Source of the DNA: Antedon mediterranea
Lineage: Eukaryota > Echinodermata > Crinoidea > Comatulida > Antedonidae
Assembly: GCF_964355755.1 (NCBI RefSeq)
Contig: NC_092673.1
Location: 26,417,001 to 26,481,000 of the forward strand
Direction of reading: 5' to 3'
Length of the DNA: 64,000 nucleotides
Part shown: positions 45,244 through 58,500 of the stretch, piece by piece
Layout of the letters: every line of letters starts with the position of its first letter
Numbering within the stretch: position 1 is the first letter of the stretch
Position numbers and translations under genes: made by a program
The notes under the pieces: generated by a model
Database searches by the model: none
Told to the model about the DNA's origin: nothing
Seen by the model: the letters and a program-made list of their open reading frames with translations, nothing else

Positions 45244-46521
45244 TGGATGCAGATTATGCTGACGAAAACGATATTTGGACGATTCCATCTTGTTTGAATT
45301 CAGAAGATGTTAAAAATGATGGAGATATGTTCGGGTATTTTTGTAGTGTTGCGTCAAAATAGATGTGAACAGAAATAACACGTTTATATTATCAGGCATA
45401 TTTTGTCAAATCGAGATATTTTTTTATTCCATATTCTTACAACGAACATAATATTTTTTAATATACTGTGATAGATTTTGTGGGTGAATAAAATTGAATT
45501 TACAATTAATAAAACAATGTCACCTCTAGGCCTAATATATGTGTATATTCCATTTTCCTTCTTTTTGTGTACATTTTGATAATCAAATTGAAATATATAA
45601 AGTTAAGGAGTTAATATTGTTTTTTAGCCTACTATTTAGGATAATTATTTTAGACCAAAAAAATCAATGTAATAATGTTTCATCGAAATTGAATACGTCA
45701 AAAAGTCAATCAATGCATTTAAAAATGTGTCAATTGTCCATGAATCAATTAAAAAAAACGGTGGATGAACCGATCCGAATTATCGTATGGGGAGTGGAAT
45801 ATTATTTAAGCGTGGGGAAAACAAAATAATTACTCCATGATTAGACACACAAAAACTGGCCACTTTGGACATGGATATAGCCTCAATTGACTCGAGACCC
45901 ACTTATATAAGATTACACTGATATTTTTTGTGTTGTGTTTTATTACCATATCTTATATAGGCCTAATTATATTTTACCAACATCGATGTTGTTGTTTTAT
46001 AAACATTGAAATACGATTTATTGCTGACGATAAGTAGTAGTGTTATTTTAATTGATATACATAAGACAAAACCAAACTAAAATATGTCTTTAATATTGTT
46101 GTTTATAGTGTTTTTATTGTTTGACGAAGTACAAAAACATTCTTCATATCCCAGCTGTAGGCCTACAGGCCTGTATATTTAATGTTCCCTGCTTTGCAGT
46201 AGAATACAGTAAATAGAATTCTTGCAAACAAACAATGTCAAATATAAAAATGGTTAAGAACTAATTTGACAGACAGACCGACATAACATGAAAACCGACA
46301 TACGGTCATGGCAATCTAAAATTAATAAAATAATGTAAGGCCTCGTTTTATTAAGCGATAAAAATTATTCATGAGGGGGCGTGTCATTAATTGTGCGGAA
46401 CAGCTTGACGTTTGTTGCCAAGTTTCAATGCGGTGAACCTGTTGTTTCGAGACGTGCTGCTTACTTTTTCAAAGTTCACTTTCCTACATCCAAATCATTC
46501 TACAGCTGATTAAAGTAACAC
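45244..46521. other. Spacer between LOXL and FANK1
   Basis: Holds the LOXL 3' UTR (AATAAA at 45487-45492) and the FANK1 promoter region. GTTGCC at 46414-46419 is only one half of an RFX X-box; no second half is convincing. No other gene is seen. Confidence 0.55.
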
Positions 46522-49500
46522 ATGTCTGGTAAGTCATTTGTATGAATTAAAATTGGTTGTTTAGGAAGGTATTTTGTAGGCATTTAAGATTGTTTATCAT
46601 TGTTTGAGCTAGGCCTACCTGCACCTTTTGTGTTCGGAAAGGACGGTGGTCTCAGTCACAGTGTGGAATCCGTAATCGAGGCACTGCATGTACTGTGCTG
46701 TAGGCCTAGGCTACAAACACGTACAACAGACCGTGTATATAAAGTATGCTATGGGTTTATTTCGCTGGCCTACAATATAATAGGCTAAAGCCTACATTTA
46801 ATTGTCTAGGCCTAGTATACTAAACTTTGTTTGTGAATTGTTGTTGATTGAGTATCTATTTACACACACTAGGCCTATCACTGTGTGACTATATGATTAT
46901 ATGAGTAGCAACAGGCCTACTCTAGGCTAGTACTATCTATGCCTAGTAAGTTAGGGTAAGTAGTCTAGGCCTAGAGTAATACTAGTACTGGCCTAGTAAG
47001 TAGTAGTAGTTTACAAACATTGTAATTGTTTATTTGCATAGCACCACCAAAACCAGAGCCCCCTGTTATAGGGAAAGTAACCCATCATAGCATTGAGCTG
47101 TATTGGGATAAGGCAGGAACTACAGACAATGTGCCGAAGGGAGACGGGCGTTTACGATTTACAATTCAAGAAGAGGACAGGACAGGTGGCTGGGGAAATG
47201 TTTACACGTAAGTATTTTAATTAATATAGTTGTGGTGGGTGTAGACTGACAGGGTCACCTCCAGTTTACTTAATATCTTCAACCGCCACCCACACTATCT
47301 AACCTTGTTGTGTATGTAATACATACCTGTTTATTTATTTCAATTGTTAAAACACTTTATAGTATAATAGAAAATTGGTGCAGTATAAATTTCCTATTCG
47401 TTAAACTGTAGAGCATAACAAATGTTGTGTCTTGAGGAAACAGCTTATTTACAATTATTTGATTAAAATGAAGTCTAAAATATTAACAGCATCATAGATT
47501 CTTTGATTTAAGTTAAGACATTTGAGATCATTTATATTTTATAAAATGTTCTAATTGATAGATTATGTAAAATGAAATAATAATGTTTTTCTAACTGATT
47601 TTGATGTTGAAAGATACAACATTTAATAAGATCAGAATTTACAATATTTAATGGAAATACGAACCTGCAAACCGATTATTTTTAATTTAACTATTGAATG
47701 TTAAATTGGTACTTTCAATTACATTCTTCAAAGTTAATTATTGCAAGCACCAAATGAGTATAGACTTAAATGTATTGAGATTAATAAACAGGTATATATT
47801 ACAGTCAAGATTGGAATTTAATAACAGCCTCACAAAAACTTGATCAACAAGTGACTTATTATGCTATACTACAAGGCCAATCAATGTGTCACTTATTGAA
47901 AAAAAAAGCATCATGTATTGATTTCTATCCAAAATTGATTTAACATACTGAGGTTGCTGTGTCAAAGGTAAAAGAAATTTTGTTTTAATTAAAATCTTTA
48001 AATAAAGCACATAATACAATGAATGCAATTATAGGATTACTTACATCAACATCTTTGAACCTCACTCTCACGCTATTATGAAACTTGAGTGTACAATAAA
48101 CCTACCGTAATTCAAGAATACAAGCTATTTTCACTACAGTACCTACTGTACTGACATAATCCACTTGTTCCCACGTTGATATCATTTCAAATAATATACT
48201 TATAGTATTTTTCATCTTTGCCTCACTGCTCAATTCTCGAATGAAACGAAAATACTTTCTCAAAACGAATATTACAGAAACGGTTCTCTCTAGTACTTCT
48301 CATCATAATGAACAATAGAGAGATTGTTTCGAATTTTAATTTAATATGCTAGGCTTAAATTATTTGATTAGTTTTAGCATAGAAAGTAAAATTTATGACC
48401 TAAAAATGTTGGTAATTCAAGGTTTCTCTGACATTCAACAACATTTTTTACATATTTTTTTTTATACAAGATGATAAATGGATTATTAGTATTTTAATAT
48501 CAACAACCATAGTTTACTATAAAATCCTGTCACTTTTACTGCACTTACTACATTTTGTTTAGTGTAAAAACGTATTATTTTAGTTTTAATGTAGACATCT
48601 ATGAGTATGAGGCAGTTACTGCAGTACACAATGTGTACTGCTTATAAAAAAAGCTTGCTAAATAAAAAAATGAACAAACAGGTTAAAGAGAAAGAAACAT
48701 TTTGTTACTGCAGTATCTGCAGTAGCATAGTTTTGACATAGTCCCCGGTAAAACAGAAAAATAACTTTTGTGTTTTGTATTTTTATGCGATATTTTATGT
48801 TCAATTTATTTATATAATGAATTGCGAATGATAATAAAGTTCAAAAGTTGATCATTAAGAAATATAACATTGACTGTTCTCTAGATTTGGTCCTTGCGTG
48901 TGAAATAAATTACCACAAACCTATAAAAATATTATTATTTTGTAAATAGTCATATTTTTTTATTTGTTACTGAAATTATAAAAACTGTTAATATTATCGC
49001 CAATAATTGTTTATCAGGAAATTCATATTTTTTTATAATAAGAAACAAATTAAGTATTCACAATTATTTTTACAATAACAACAAATAATCTACTATGTTT
49101 ACCTGGTTTCCATGGATATTCCTGTTTTTAATAGCTCACTCTGATTCTATTTATAAATCTTACAATAAATTTACAAAGCAATTTATTCACAGAAGGACAA
49201 CAAAGAACCGCTTATACTTTATAGATTTGTTTTTTTGGTTCTGAATACATCTTTATTGTAAAATTACAATTCCTTTCTGTATTGTTGTTTCATTGTTCTT
49301 TTCCATCTGATCGCATTAAATTTATTTTTGTCCATAGGTGTCAATAGCTCTTCTTTGTGGTATTATCTACCTGAAAAACACCTGAAAGTACACTTGATGT
49401 ATTTAGATAGATTCTTGTAATGGATGGTTTGTTTGATATTTAAAATAATTTCCTCATTCCTGCAGATTAATTCTAATAACTGTACTATTACTAATAGTCA

Positions 49501-52500
49501 GACAAATATGGATTCTTAAATTTAACATCTATTCAATTCAGTTTCTTTATTGCTGCAAATGCCATCAAGGGCTAATATCCGCTTAAACATACTACATCAT
49601 ACAAACATACATATTTACATTTAAAATTTAAACACATACAAATTATAGTCATTTTACATACAATACAGTCTTTTTTTATAAAATATAAAAACTAATGAGT
49701 ACTGCTAGGCCTAGAATAAATTGAAATTTTCTTATGGTAATGTCGAGAGTTAGTTTTAGTTTTAGCGTATGTTTTAAGACCAACATTTAACTTGTAGATT
49801 GCCCGAGGTGCACATTTTTTAGCCAATATACAGTAGTTAGTTTTTCCAAGACTATAATAAGTTCTACTGGTAATGATTAGTAAAAGTAACAATTTGTCTT
49901 AGTTTAATTAACCCTGAGAGAATTGTATTTGTAGCCAATATTAGGATTGGCCTTTTCTTTACCAAATTAGCCGGCGACTTGTTTAATTTGACCAAATTAA
50001 GTCCAGTGCGATCGAGGCAGAATTATAATATTAAATGATCTAAATGTTTCCATCAAGTAGACTACCATAACAAATATTGAAAGTGCTATAACATGATTCG
50101 TTAATTAAAGTTAAGTATGACAAGTTTGTCTTGTGTAAAACTGAGCTTGCCTTCCAATACCAGGGTCCAGGGTTCAATCCTGACCTAGTGCCAGGGTTGT
50201 AACTCACTAGTCTTTCAACTCCACTCCTTAAGCATCAAATGAGACTTAGTTTATAAGCACGATAGTATATTTATCCTGTAATTTGTTGGTTCCTCTTGAA
50301 AACAATTTTAAAAACTGAATCAAACTAAACTAGCTCTGTCTACACTACACTATCAAACTAGTTTGACAAAAAAAGTGTGATAGTCCCAAATGGTAGTGAT
50401 ATGACATCGTATCCATATATGGTTATGGTATATAAGTTTGATAGTGTAGACATAGCTTAATACTGTAGTTGCCCAGATTACAGCTATACTCGGCAATACT
50501 AAGCTGTGTATTGTAGCTGCCAAACAGTCAACTAGAGTTTAAATATAAAATACATTAATGATTTGGAATTATTTCTGGAATTCACAGATATTCAACAAAA
50601 TGATCTTTAGGGTTAATGTGGTACATTAAAAGTACATCATTCATGTTATTAAATGTATTTATAAGTCTTTCAATGCCGTCATGTCTGAATGGTAAGTGTA
50701 AACACATTTGTTATTACATTCCTTCATTTTGATTTTAAATAGATCTATGAATGATATGACACTATTGTCAGAAATTGTGTATTTAGAGTTGCATCTCTTT
50801 CTCATACATTTCTGTCCTGTTTTATCATTGCAATCAGTGGCGTAACGGCTATGTTCACTCACTGGATAAACCCAGGAGCCCCAGAGCTTATGGGAGGCCC
50901 TCAGCAGTGCCCAGAGGAAAAAATAGGCATTGGAATATGTAGAAAAAAGGCTAAAAACACCCGCGTTGAAGGGCCACTTAACGTTCCTAATCCAGGGGCC
51001 TCAGGCCTCTGTGTTACGCCACTGATTGCAATATGTAATCCACATACTGTATGAAGAGCATTGGATCGATTAGTATTATACTGTTATCAATCTAAAAATA
51101 GTACAAAACTGTTGTTATGCTTTATGTTGTCTGAATATATATTATAATAATAATGATTTTCATCAATTCGTGTCCATTTTATAAGCACTACAAGTTGCTT
51201 AATCACACAAATCAATATTGACAAGATGTATTTAAGTCTGCTTATCTATACAATTACCTAATTCTGTCCTGCACTAAGTCAATTTGACCTACTTATATAT
51301 TCTGAAACTTTCCTACCACACTTTACCAGAACCTTTAAGTACATGCTTATTCTACTCTTCACTGTTTAACTACCAACAAGCCTCTCTAAACAGGTTTGCA
51401 CTCAGTAAGCTTGCCCAAGATAGGTTAGCCATTAGTCAGCAAGTAGTTGAGAGATGTATTAAGGGAAGATTCGTTTAATACTCCTCACAATATTCAAAGA
51501 ATATTAAGTATTGCATGCAAGTCCACTGTGAGTGTCATTAGTATTATCAGGGAGGTATAAAAATAACTGTATCAAATGCTTCAGCACTATCCAATAAAAA
51601 GAAAGGATGTGATTGCAAATGCTTTTATCTATATATAAATTTACGTAAGGGCAAAATTCGGTAAATCGCGCCTTACTTCTAGAATTTTTACACGGTGGTA
51701 TGTAAAGTTGGTTGGTACTTTCGGTACTGATTTTAACCGCCTGATGTAACCCTGTTTACTAATTAAATTAAGTTAGTTAATTAGTTATTGACGATTAAAA
51801 CGAATTTAGGTTCAACGATTTGCCCCAAATAGGGGTGTTTTCCGATCGTGGTATACACTGTCTAATGGATGTCCGTCTTGAAAAATACCCGCCACAAAAA
51901 TGCGAGGAGGCTTCGCATTTTCCTATCTCCTCCTACGATAATTGTTTTTAATAGCTGAAAACCGGTTGAACAGTTCGAGTACAGCATCATAATGTTGAAG
52001 ACAGGCCGATTTTCTTTAAAAAATACTATTTTGATACATTTAATATACGTTTTTACAAATGTATTAATTTGTGATGAATGGAACATTCCAAATTATTTGG
52101 TTTAACCATACAGGTATAGATTTAGATTTATGGGCCCCCTTGGAGAATAAACATAAATAGTATTGCAATGCTGTACAATACTGTTAAGGTATTAACCACT
52201 TTTGATCGCAATTTGAATTGCAAATTTCTTACTGTGAGTGTTGGTACTGTTAGATGTAATATAAAAATATATACAAATAAACTTTATTACTGTGAGTGTG
52301 GGTAGGCCCTACTGTTAGATTATAAACATATAATATAGAAATAAACATTCCAAATTATTTGGTTTAACCATAGAGGTATAGATTTAGATTTATAGGCCCC
52401 CTTGGAAAATAAACATAAATAGTATTGCAATGCTGTACAATACTGTTAAGGTATTAACCACTTTTGATCACAATTTGAATCGCAAATTTCTTACTGTGAG

Positions 52501-55500
52501 TGTTGGTACTGTTAGATGTAATATAAAAATATATACAAATAAACTTTATTACTGTGAGTGTGGGTAGGCCCTACTGTTAGATTATAAACATATAATATAC
52601 AAATAAATAAATGTTATTACTGACAGTTGCTTCTCAACGTTTGTATTAATTAATAATTTAAAAATATATAAACGTCGTAGTGGTGTACTTTACTATTTCA
52701 ATCGACTATGACAGTGAGAGTTTTAACAAAGTACCGTATTAAATCGTAAATGTTTTACTGTATTTAGTGGTATATTATTTATAGGCCTATAAAACATTAA
52801 AAACAATATTTTGTTACTGAGTGGATAAGAATATATTTTAAAATGTTTCCTCTTTGTACCCATCTTCTTCCCCCATCCCTCAACCCTTAATGTTACATAC
52901 AAAACACAAATTGGGTTTGTTTAAATGAGTCCAAATAAAAATATTTGACTCATTTTGTTTTTCTCTCGGAAGTAATTCCCAGGGTGCTAATTTTGGTTGA
53001 CTACATAAATCATTGTGTATATTTATTCGTTTCTGTAAACGACAATATGTATTATAGTCCTGCGGTACGTACACTGTTTGAAATCTCCATTTTTTTCTCG
53101 CTGGAAATACTGTGTATTCGAGAACCATCTGTGGGCACGACCTAGATGGTACGCGAGCGAAGCGAGCGTGCCATCTAGTATATATAATAAACAAAGAAGA
53201 ACATTATTGGAAGACCTTAAAATTGTTAAATATCTTTAAAAAAGTGTCCACTAAATGGGTGTTGGCAATAGTCTTAAAACATTTATTTCCCTTCATTTGT
53301 TTCATAGGGGCTATGGAAGCATCCCAATCTCCTAGCTCATTGTTGTTTACGGAATAGATAGTTTCACATTCAAACACATTCAGCTTCATATTCCCTCTTG
53401 GACTTGTATCATCAAAGTTCAATCAATCTTACAAAAATATTGAAACTATCAATGAAATCCTTGGTGTATTGAATACCTTTATGTGCATTCAGCAGCGGGC
53501 AACAACAATATCTGGTTTTTGGCCTTAACTTGTACATACATGTACTTTTACAAATCTTACCGTTTTTGCTAAATAATGTTTGTAATGTTGTACTGTAGTA
53601 CTACTATGTTTTAAAAAGTTAGTTATAAACACAAAGTCAACTAACTTAAATTTCATTAATTCATGTGAAATTGTGCCTTAAGTTACCTAGCCCAGTGCCT
53701 CTAAACTCAATAAATTAACATAATCAGTATTATCTTCCTTGTACCCATTTTACCTCCTTGGTAAATACATCAACAGAACTTGAGCTCTGTCTACACTATC
53801 ACATCTTATGTGACACCAAATGTGATGTGCCCAAATATGGACACAATGATGATATATCACTACCATATTTGGGCACATCACACTTTTTTGTCAAACTTTA
53901 GAAAGTTGCCTCCTTTTGTAACTTGGAGTATTAAAACTGTAACATTTCTATGCCTAAATGAATGTCAAACCAAGTTTATACTGTAGGTCAAAAATGCACA
54001 GCAAAAGTGAAAACACATTTTAAATTGATAAAATGATTTATTGCATTATTTTGACTCAAACTTAAATTTACAATGTGGTAACAATTTTTCAACACGTAAG
54101 TTATATAACTTTGTGATTTATTAATGTTTTGATTAAAGCTTTTGAATCAATAAATCACATTAATGTAACAATTATTATACTTACAAATGAACTTAAATAC
54201 TAAATCACATAAAAAAACATTTTTTAAGACCACCAAACATAATTTTAAACACTAACAATCAACAACTTGTTAACCACAAATAACCAAAAGGTTGTGACTT
54301 AAATATTTTAAATGTAAAACACAAGTACATACCATCATGAATCTCACTGAATGCATACTTTGTAGTAAATAACATTCTCTTGGTGGTTTTTCCGGTCTTT
54401 TAAACATTTTAAATGTGAGATTGATAATTGGAATGCCATCATGTTCACTTCTTAATACGTCATTACCAACTCTATTTGGATGGGTTAGCTCATACCCAGT
54501 AAAACTGAATTTCTAATAATTTTTATTTTTACCAAATTTCAAAGATTAAATGCTTTCTCATGCCAATCCAAATTTATTTGGAAATTCATTGGTCACTTTT
54601 ATGTTGCACATACGGTTGACTGAAATTTATTTTTATTTGCAAACATAATCTTTAATTTTTCAGAGGCTACGCCAAGCGTACTGTGATCAGTTCTCTGGAG
54701 GCTACATCTCTGTATCGTTACCGATTACGTGTTACCAATGATCATGGGTCTAGTGAGTTTAGTCCAGTAGTCACAGTCTCAACAACAAGTAAGTTGTCAA
54801 CTTACTTTTGTTACATCTGCATAATCTTTTCAGCTAAATAAATTTTTTTATAGTATTAATGCGAAATAATATTTTTCTGTTTTATTGAGATGTTTCTTGT
54901 TCCAACAAAGTGTATAAAATAGAAGACTAGAACAGTATCATACACAAGATGTTAGTCGTTAAATTTCGTAATAGGGATCTTTCGATTTGCAATGACCTAC
55001 GACCTACGCATTAATGCATCATTGATCATGGATCTGGACTTTGAAACCATCAAAACTTCCCTGAATACGCACAATGCATTAGCACGTCCTAACTTGAGTC
55101 GTTTGTCGTCTCAAACCGATAGCTCCCTCATATCCATTAAATACTGTAGGCTTTTATGCAATCATTTCTGAAATATGTATAAATTTAGAAAATTAATGAA
55201 TGTATTTTTCAGAGGAGCCATTGACTGCTGATCATCTTCATAGAGCCATCTTGTTGACTGTTGATATAGACAAGGTAATTGCTGTGTTAGAAACTGGTGA
55301 AGTCTGGGTAGATACACCTGATAAGTTTGGGTTCACACCTTTGATGAACGCTGCACAGAAAGGACACAAAGAGTAAGTCAATAGACATACAATAGTGATA
55401 TTAAGTTTTTGTTAATATTAATAATATTTTTAACCAGCTAAACTGAGATTGGCTAAACTGGTTTTGCAATGGCATGGGAAGTAGATATTAACCAAGTAAA

Positions 55501-58500
55501 TTGACAGGTTATCTACTAATCATAAATAATTTTGCAAAACCATTAGCATTTCATTTCATTATTTATTCGATCTATTTCAGTATATACATAAGAAACAAAA
55601 AACTGAAATTGGGAAGACCAGGGTCAACCTAAGTGAACTTAATCACTGTAGCTGAGCCGGTTGACCCAACGCCAAAGTCAGTTTACACATAAAAGACATA
55701 AAGACAAGATACAGTTAAAGCGAATCAAAATGAATGTGAATTTTTCTAATGAAGGCTAATGGGCTTTCTAGTACTGCAGCATAAATTAGTAAAACCATAA
55801 AGTTTAATCATCATCATCTTTCTATACTGTGCAGAAGCTTTTTTTAGTTCAGTCACACATGGTTTGGTCACATTTATGGAGACCTACTAGATAATTAGTA
55901 ATAGATGATTAGGAATCCTGTCTCTGCCTCGTTTTGTGTGTTTTCTTCTTCTTTGTCCACGTTTTTTATATTGTATTTTTATGGGTAAAAAAATAAATGA
56001 AATTTATGTAGATGAGCTTCCTAATTTCTTCCTTAAATCTGTTCCTCATTATTCTAAATTTGATCAATTGAGAGATTTTTCTTTCTACAGCATCGTAAAA
56101 GTTTTAATAGAGTATGGAGCTGATGTGAATGCACAAACCAGTAGTGGTAAGGACGCCCTCATGCTAACATGTTTTGTAGGCCACCTTGATGTTGTAAAGA
56201 TATTGAGACAGCATGGAGCTAAGTGGACAGTGGCTGACAAAGGAGGGTCTACTGCTATACATTGGGCAGTGGACGGTGGTAACACAGAGCTATTACGATG
56301 GATGATAAGAGATGGAGCTGATGTACGTAATAGGAGTACAGCTCCTTTATTGCTGTACCATATCTTTTCAAAGTGTAGTAACTACATCTGGAAATAAGGA
56401 CCAAGTGACGTAATGCAGAGAGCAGTGCCACACGGCAAATAACTATCTTTTTAACTATCTATCATTCTGAGGCTTGGAGAGTGTAGTTAGTTAGTTATTC
56501 ATACTTGCTTTGTATACCCAGCTATTATGCAAATCTAAAACACATTTGCTTCTAGTAATCAGGTTTTCAACAAAATCTGATATTTATAATTGATTTTACA
56601 AAGTAGGAGAAGTATTCTGGACTTCAAAATTGGTGATGGTGTTTTGGAAAAATCTCCACTATTCAGTTGACCTGTACCAGGAATGTTATCTAACCCAAAC
56701 AGCCTCAGTATCTTGTCTATTCTGACCATAAGAGACATGGGTTTAGTTTCCCAGGGGCAGATCCAACATTATAGATTAGGGGGTGGGTGGGTGCTAAATA
56801 TTTAATGATAAAAACGATCTGTGAGGTTGCAGAAAAATGCAAATTATTTTATTTTAAAAAGACATGGTTGTTAAATTTTAGGGATGCTAAAAGCCTGTTT
56901 AGCCCCTGCCTAAATCCGCACCTGTTTCCATCTATGAAGTGGATTGTAACTGTTTTCTTTTTTGCAGGTATCTGCCAGAGAATCTGTGTCAGGGTGGACA
57001 CCATTAATTCGCTGTGCAACAATGGGAGGTAATGTGGATATAGGAAGGGTATTGATAAATGCAGATGCTGATGTCAATGCAAGAGATAGTGATGGGAAAA
57101 CAGCATTAATGGTAAGATAAACATCTTTATCAACTATGTTTCTTGTATTGATTTTCTAGCGACTAATGTGATATACTAATGTTACATTTATCTTCCAATA
57201 ATGTTCCCTTTCAATGTATTTCTATGCATTGATTAATAAATGTTATAAATAAGGAATGTGAAAAGCCCTTTCTATCTCAAGAATGATATGATTATTAGGT
57301 GCAATTTATTTTGACCTAAGACTACCAGAAACTAGGTCAAAGCCAACATATGAATTCTGTTTATTAGCAATTTAAGGTGTGCAGACATACCTGTACATAA
57401 TATGTAGTTCAAAGGTGTTCTATGGTATCTAACGCTCTGTCAACACTATCAAACTTTATGTGAGGTGCCCATATATGGACATGATGATGTCATATCACTA
57501 CCATATTTGGGCACATCACACTTTTTGGATCAAACTAGTTTGATAGTGTAAACAGAGCTTAACTGATATGATGATTGAAAATACTGTACAATACCTCACC
57601 AACCAAATAGAGGGCGCTACACATTTTATTTATTATACAGATGTTGTCAAATTGAACATATTTAAATATTGCTTATTTTTGATTAAAATTAATTTATATT
57701 GATTTATGTTTCTGTTCTTTATTTTGACCATTAATTAAAATGTTTAGTAATTTTAGTATAAAACGTGTCAAAATATTTTAGGTCCACTGTGGAATCATCT
57801 CCTTTTCATATAATTGTCAAAATAGGACAGTATACATTAGGCATATTCGACTGTAAAATTCCAGAATTCTGATTTATTTTGTGGCTGTGATAATTTGTTT
57901 TTTATTTTTCTATTTAGAATGCAACACTTAACGGGCATCAGGCATTGATAGAACTTCTTGTGTCTCGCGGCGCTGATTTATATATTCAAAATGACCAGGG
58001 CAAAACAGCAATACACATGGCGCATTCGTTTGATCGCAAAGTAAGTATTGAAATTGATTGATTGAAATATATATTTATACTGGGTAACCTCTTCAGTCAA
58101 AGACTGGTCTCCCAGAGGGCCCAGTTGGTGATCAGTGGCTGTGATGTACTAATACACCGGGGTAACCCCCTACTCGTCTCGAAAGATGTACTAGGTTCTT
58201 TAAAGTGCACACGAGCAAGTTGTGTACACTGGACCTACGGTTTATAGTCCTTATCCGAGAAGACTCGTTCTACCACCAGAACCATGGAGTGAGTGAGCCT
58301 CGAACCCCTGCCGATGTTATGGCTACGTGATTACGGTTCCACTGTCTTAACCGCTCGGCCACTCACTCACTTGATCATTTTAGTCGCCGGTATTGAGCCA
58401 ATAAAGTTCATCAGTAAAACTCCCATCTAGTGAGACAACCTATTTGTTTTATTGAAACAGTCGAATGCTACAGTAGTAATAGTATCATAAACAAAAATCC

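Larger units (their letters stand above)
47208..54663 (+). other. FANK1: FANK1 intron 2, 7.4 kb
   Basis: Long AT-rich intron without a nested gene. It contains a repeat tail at about 49541-49690, a SINE at 50128-50330, family A copies at 50333-50455 and 53784-53899, an 8-bp-duplication MITE at 50835-51024, a 262-bp tandem duplication at 52084-52607 and a palindrome at 53143-53176. Confidence 0.7.

Noticed and set aside
46411-46432. RFX X-box in the FANK1 promoter
   Set aside because: Only the half-site GTTGCC is present; the following AAGTTTCAA does not match the second half.
55936-56090. N-terminal extension of the ORF containing FANK1 exon 5
   Set aside because: It precedes a clear pyrimidine tract and CAG acceptor at 56090 and has no ankyrin character.
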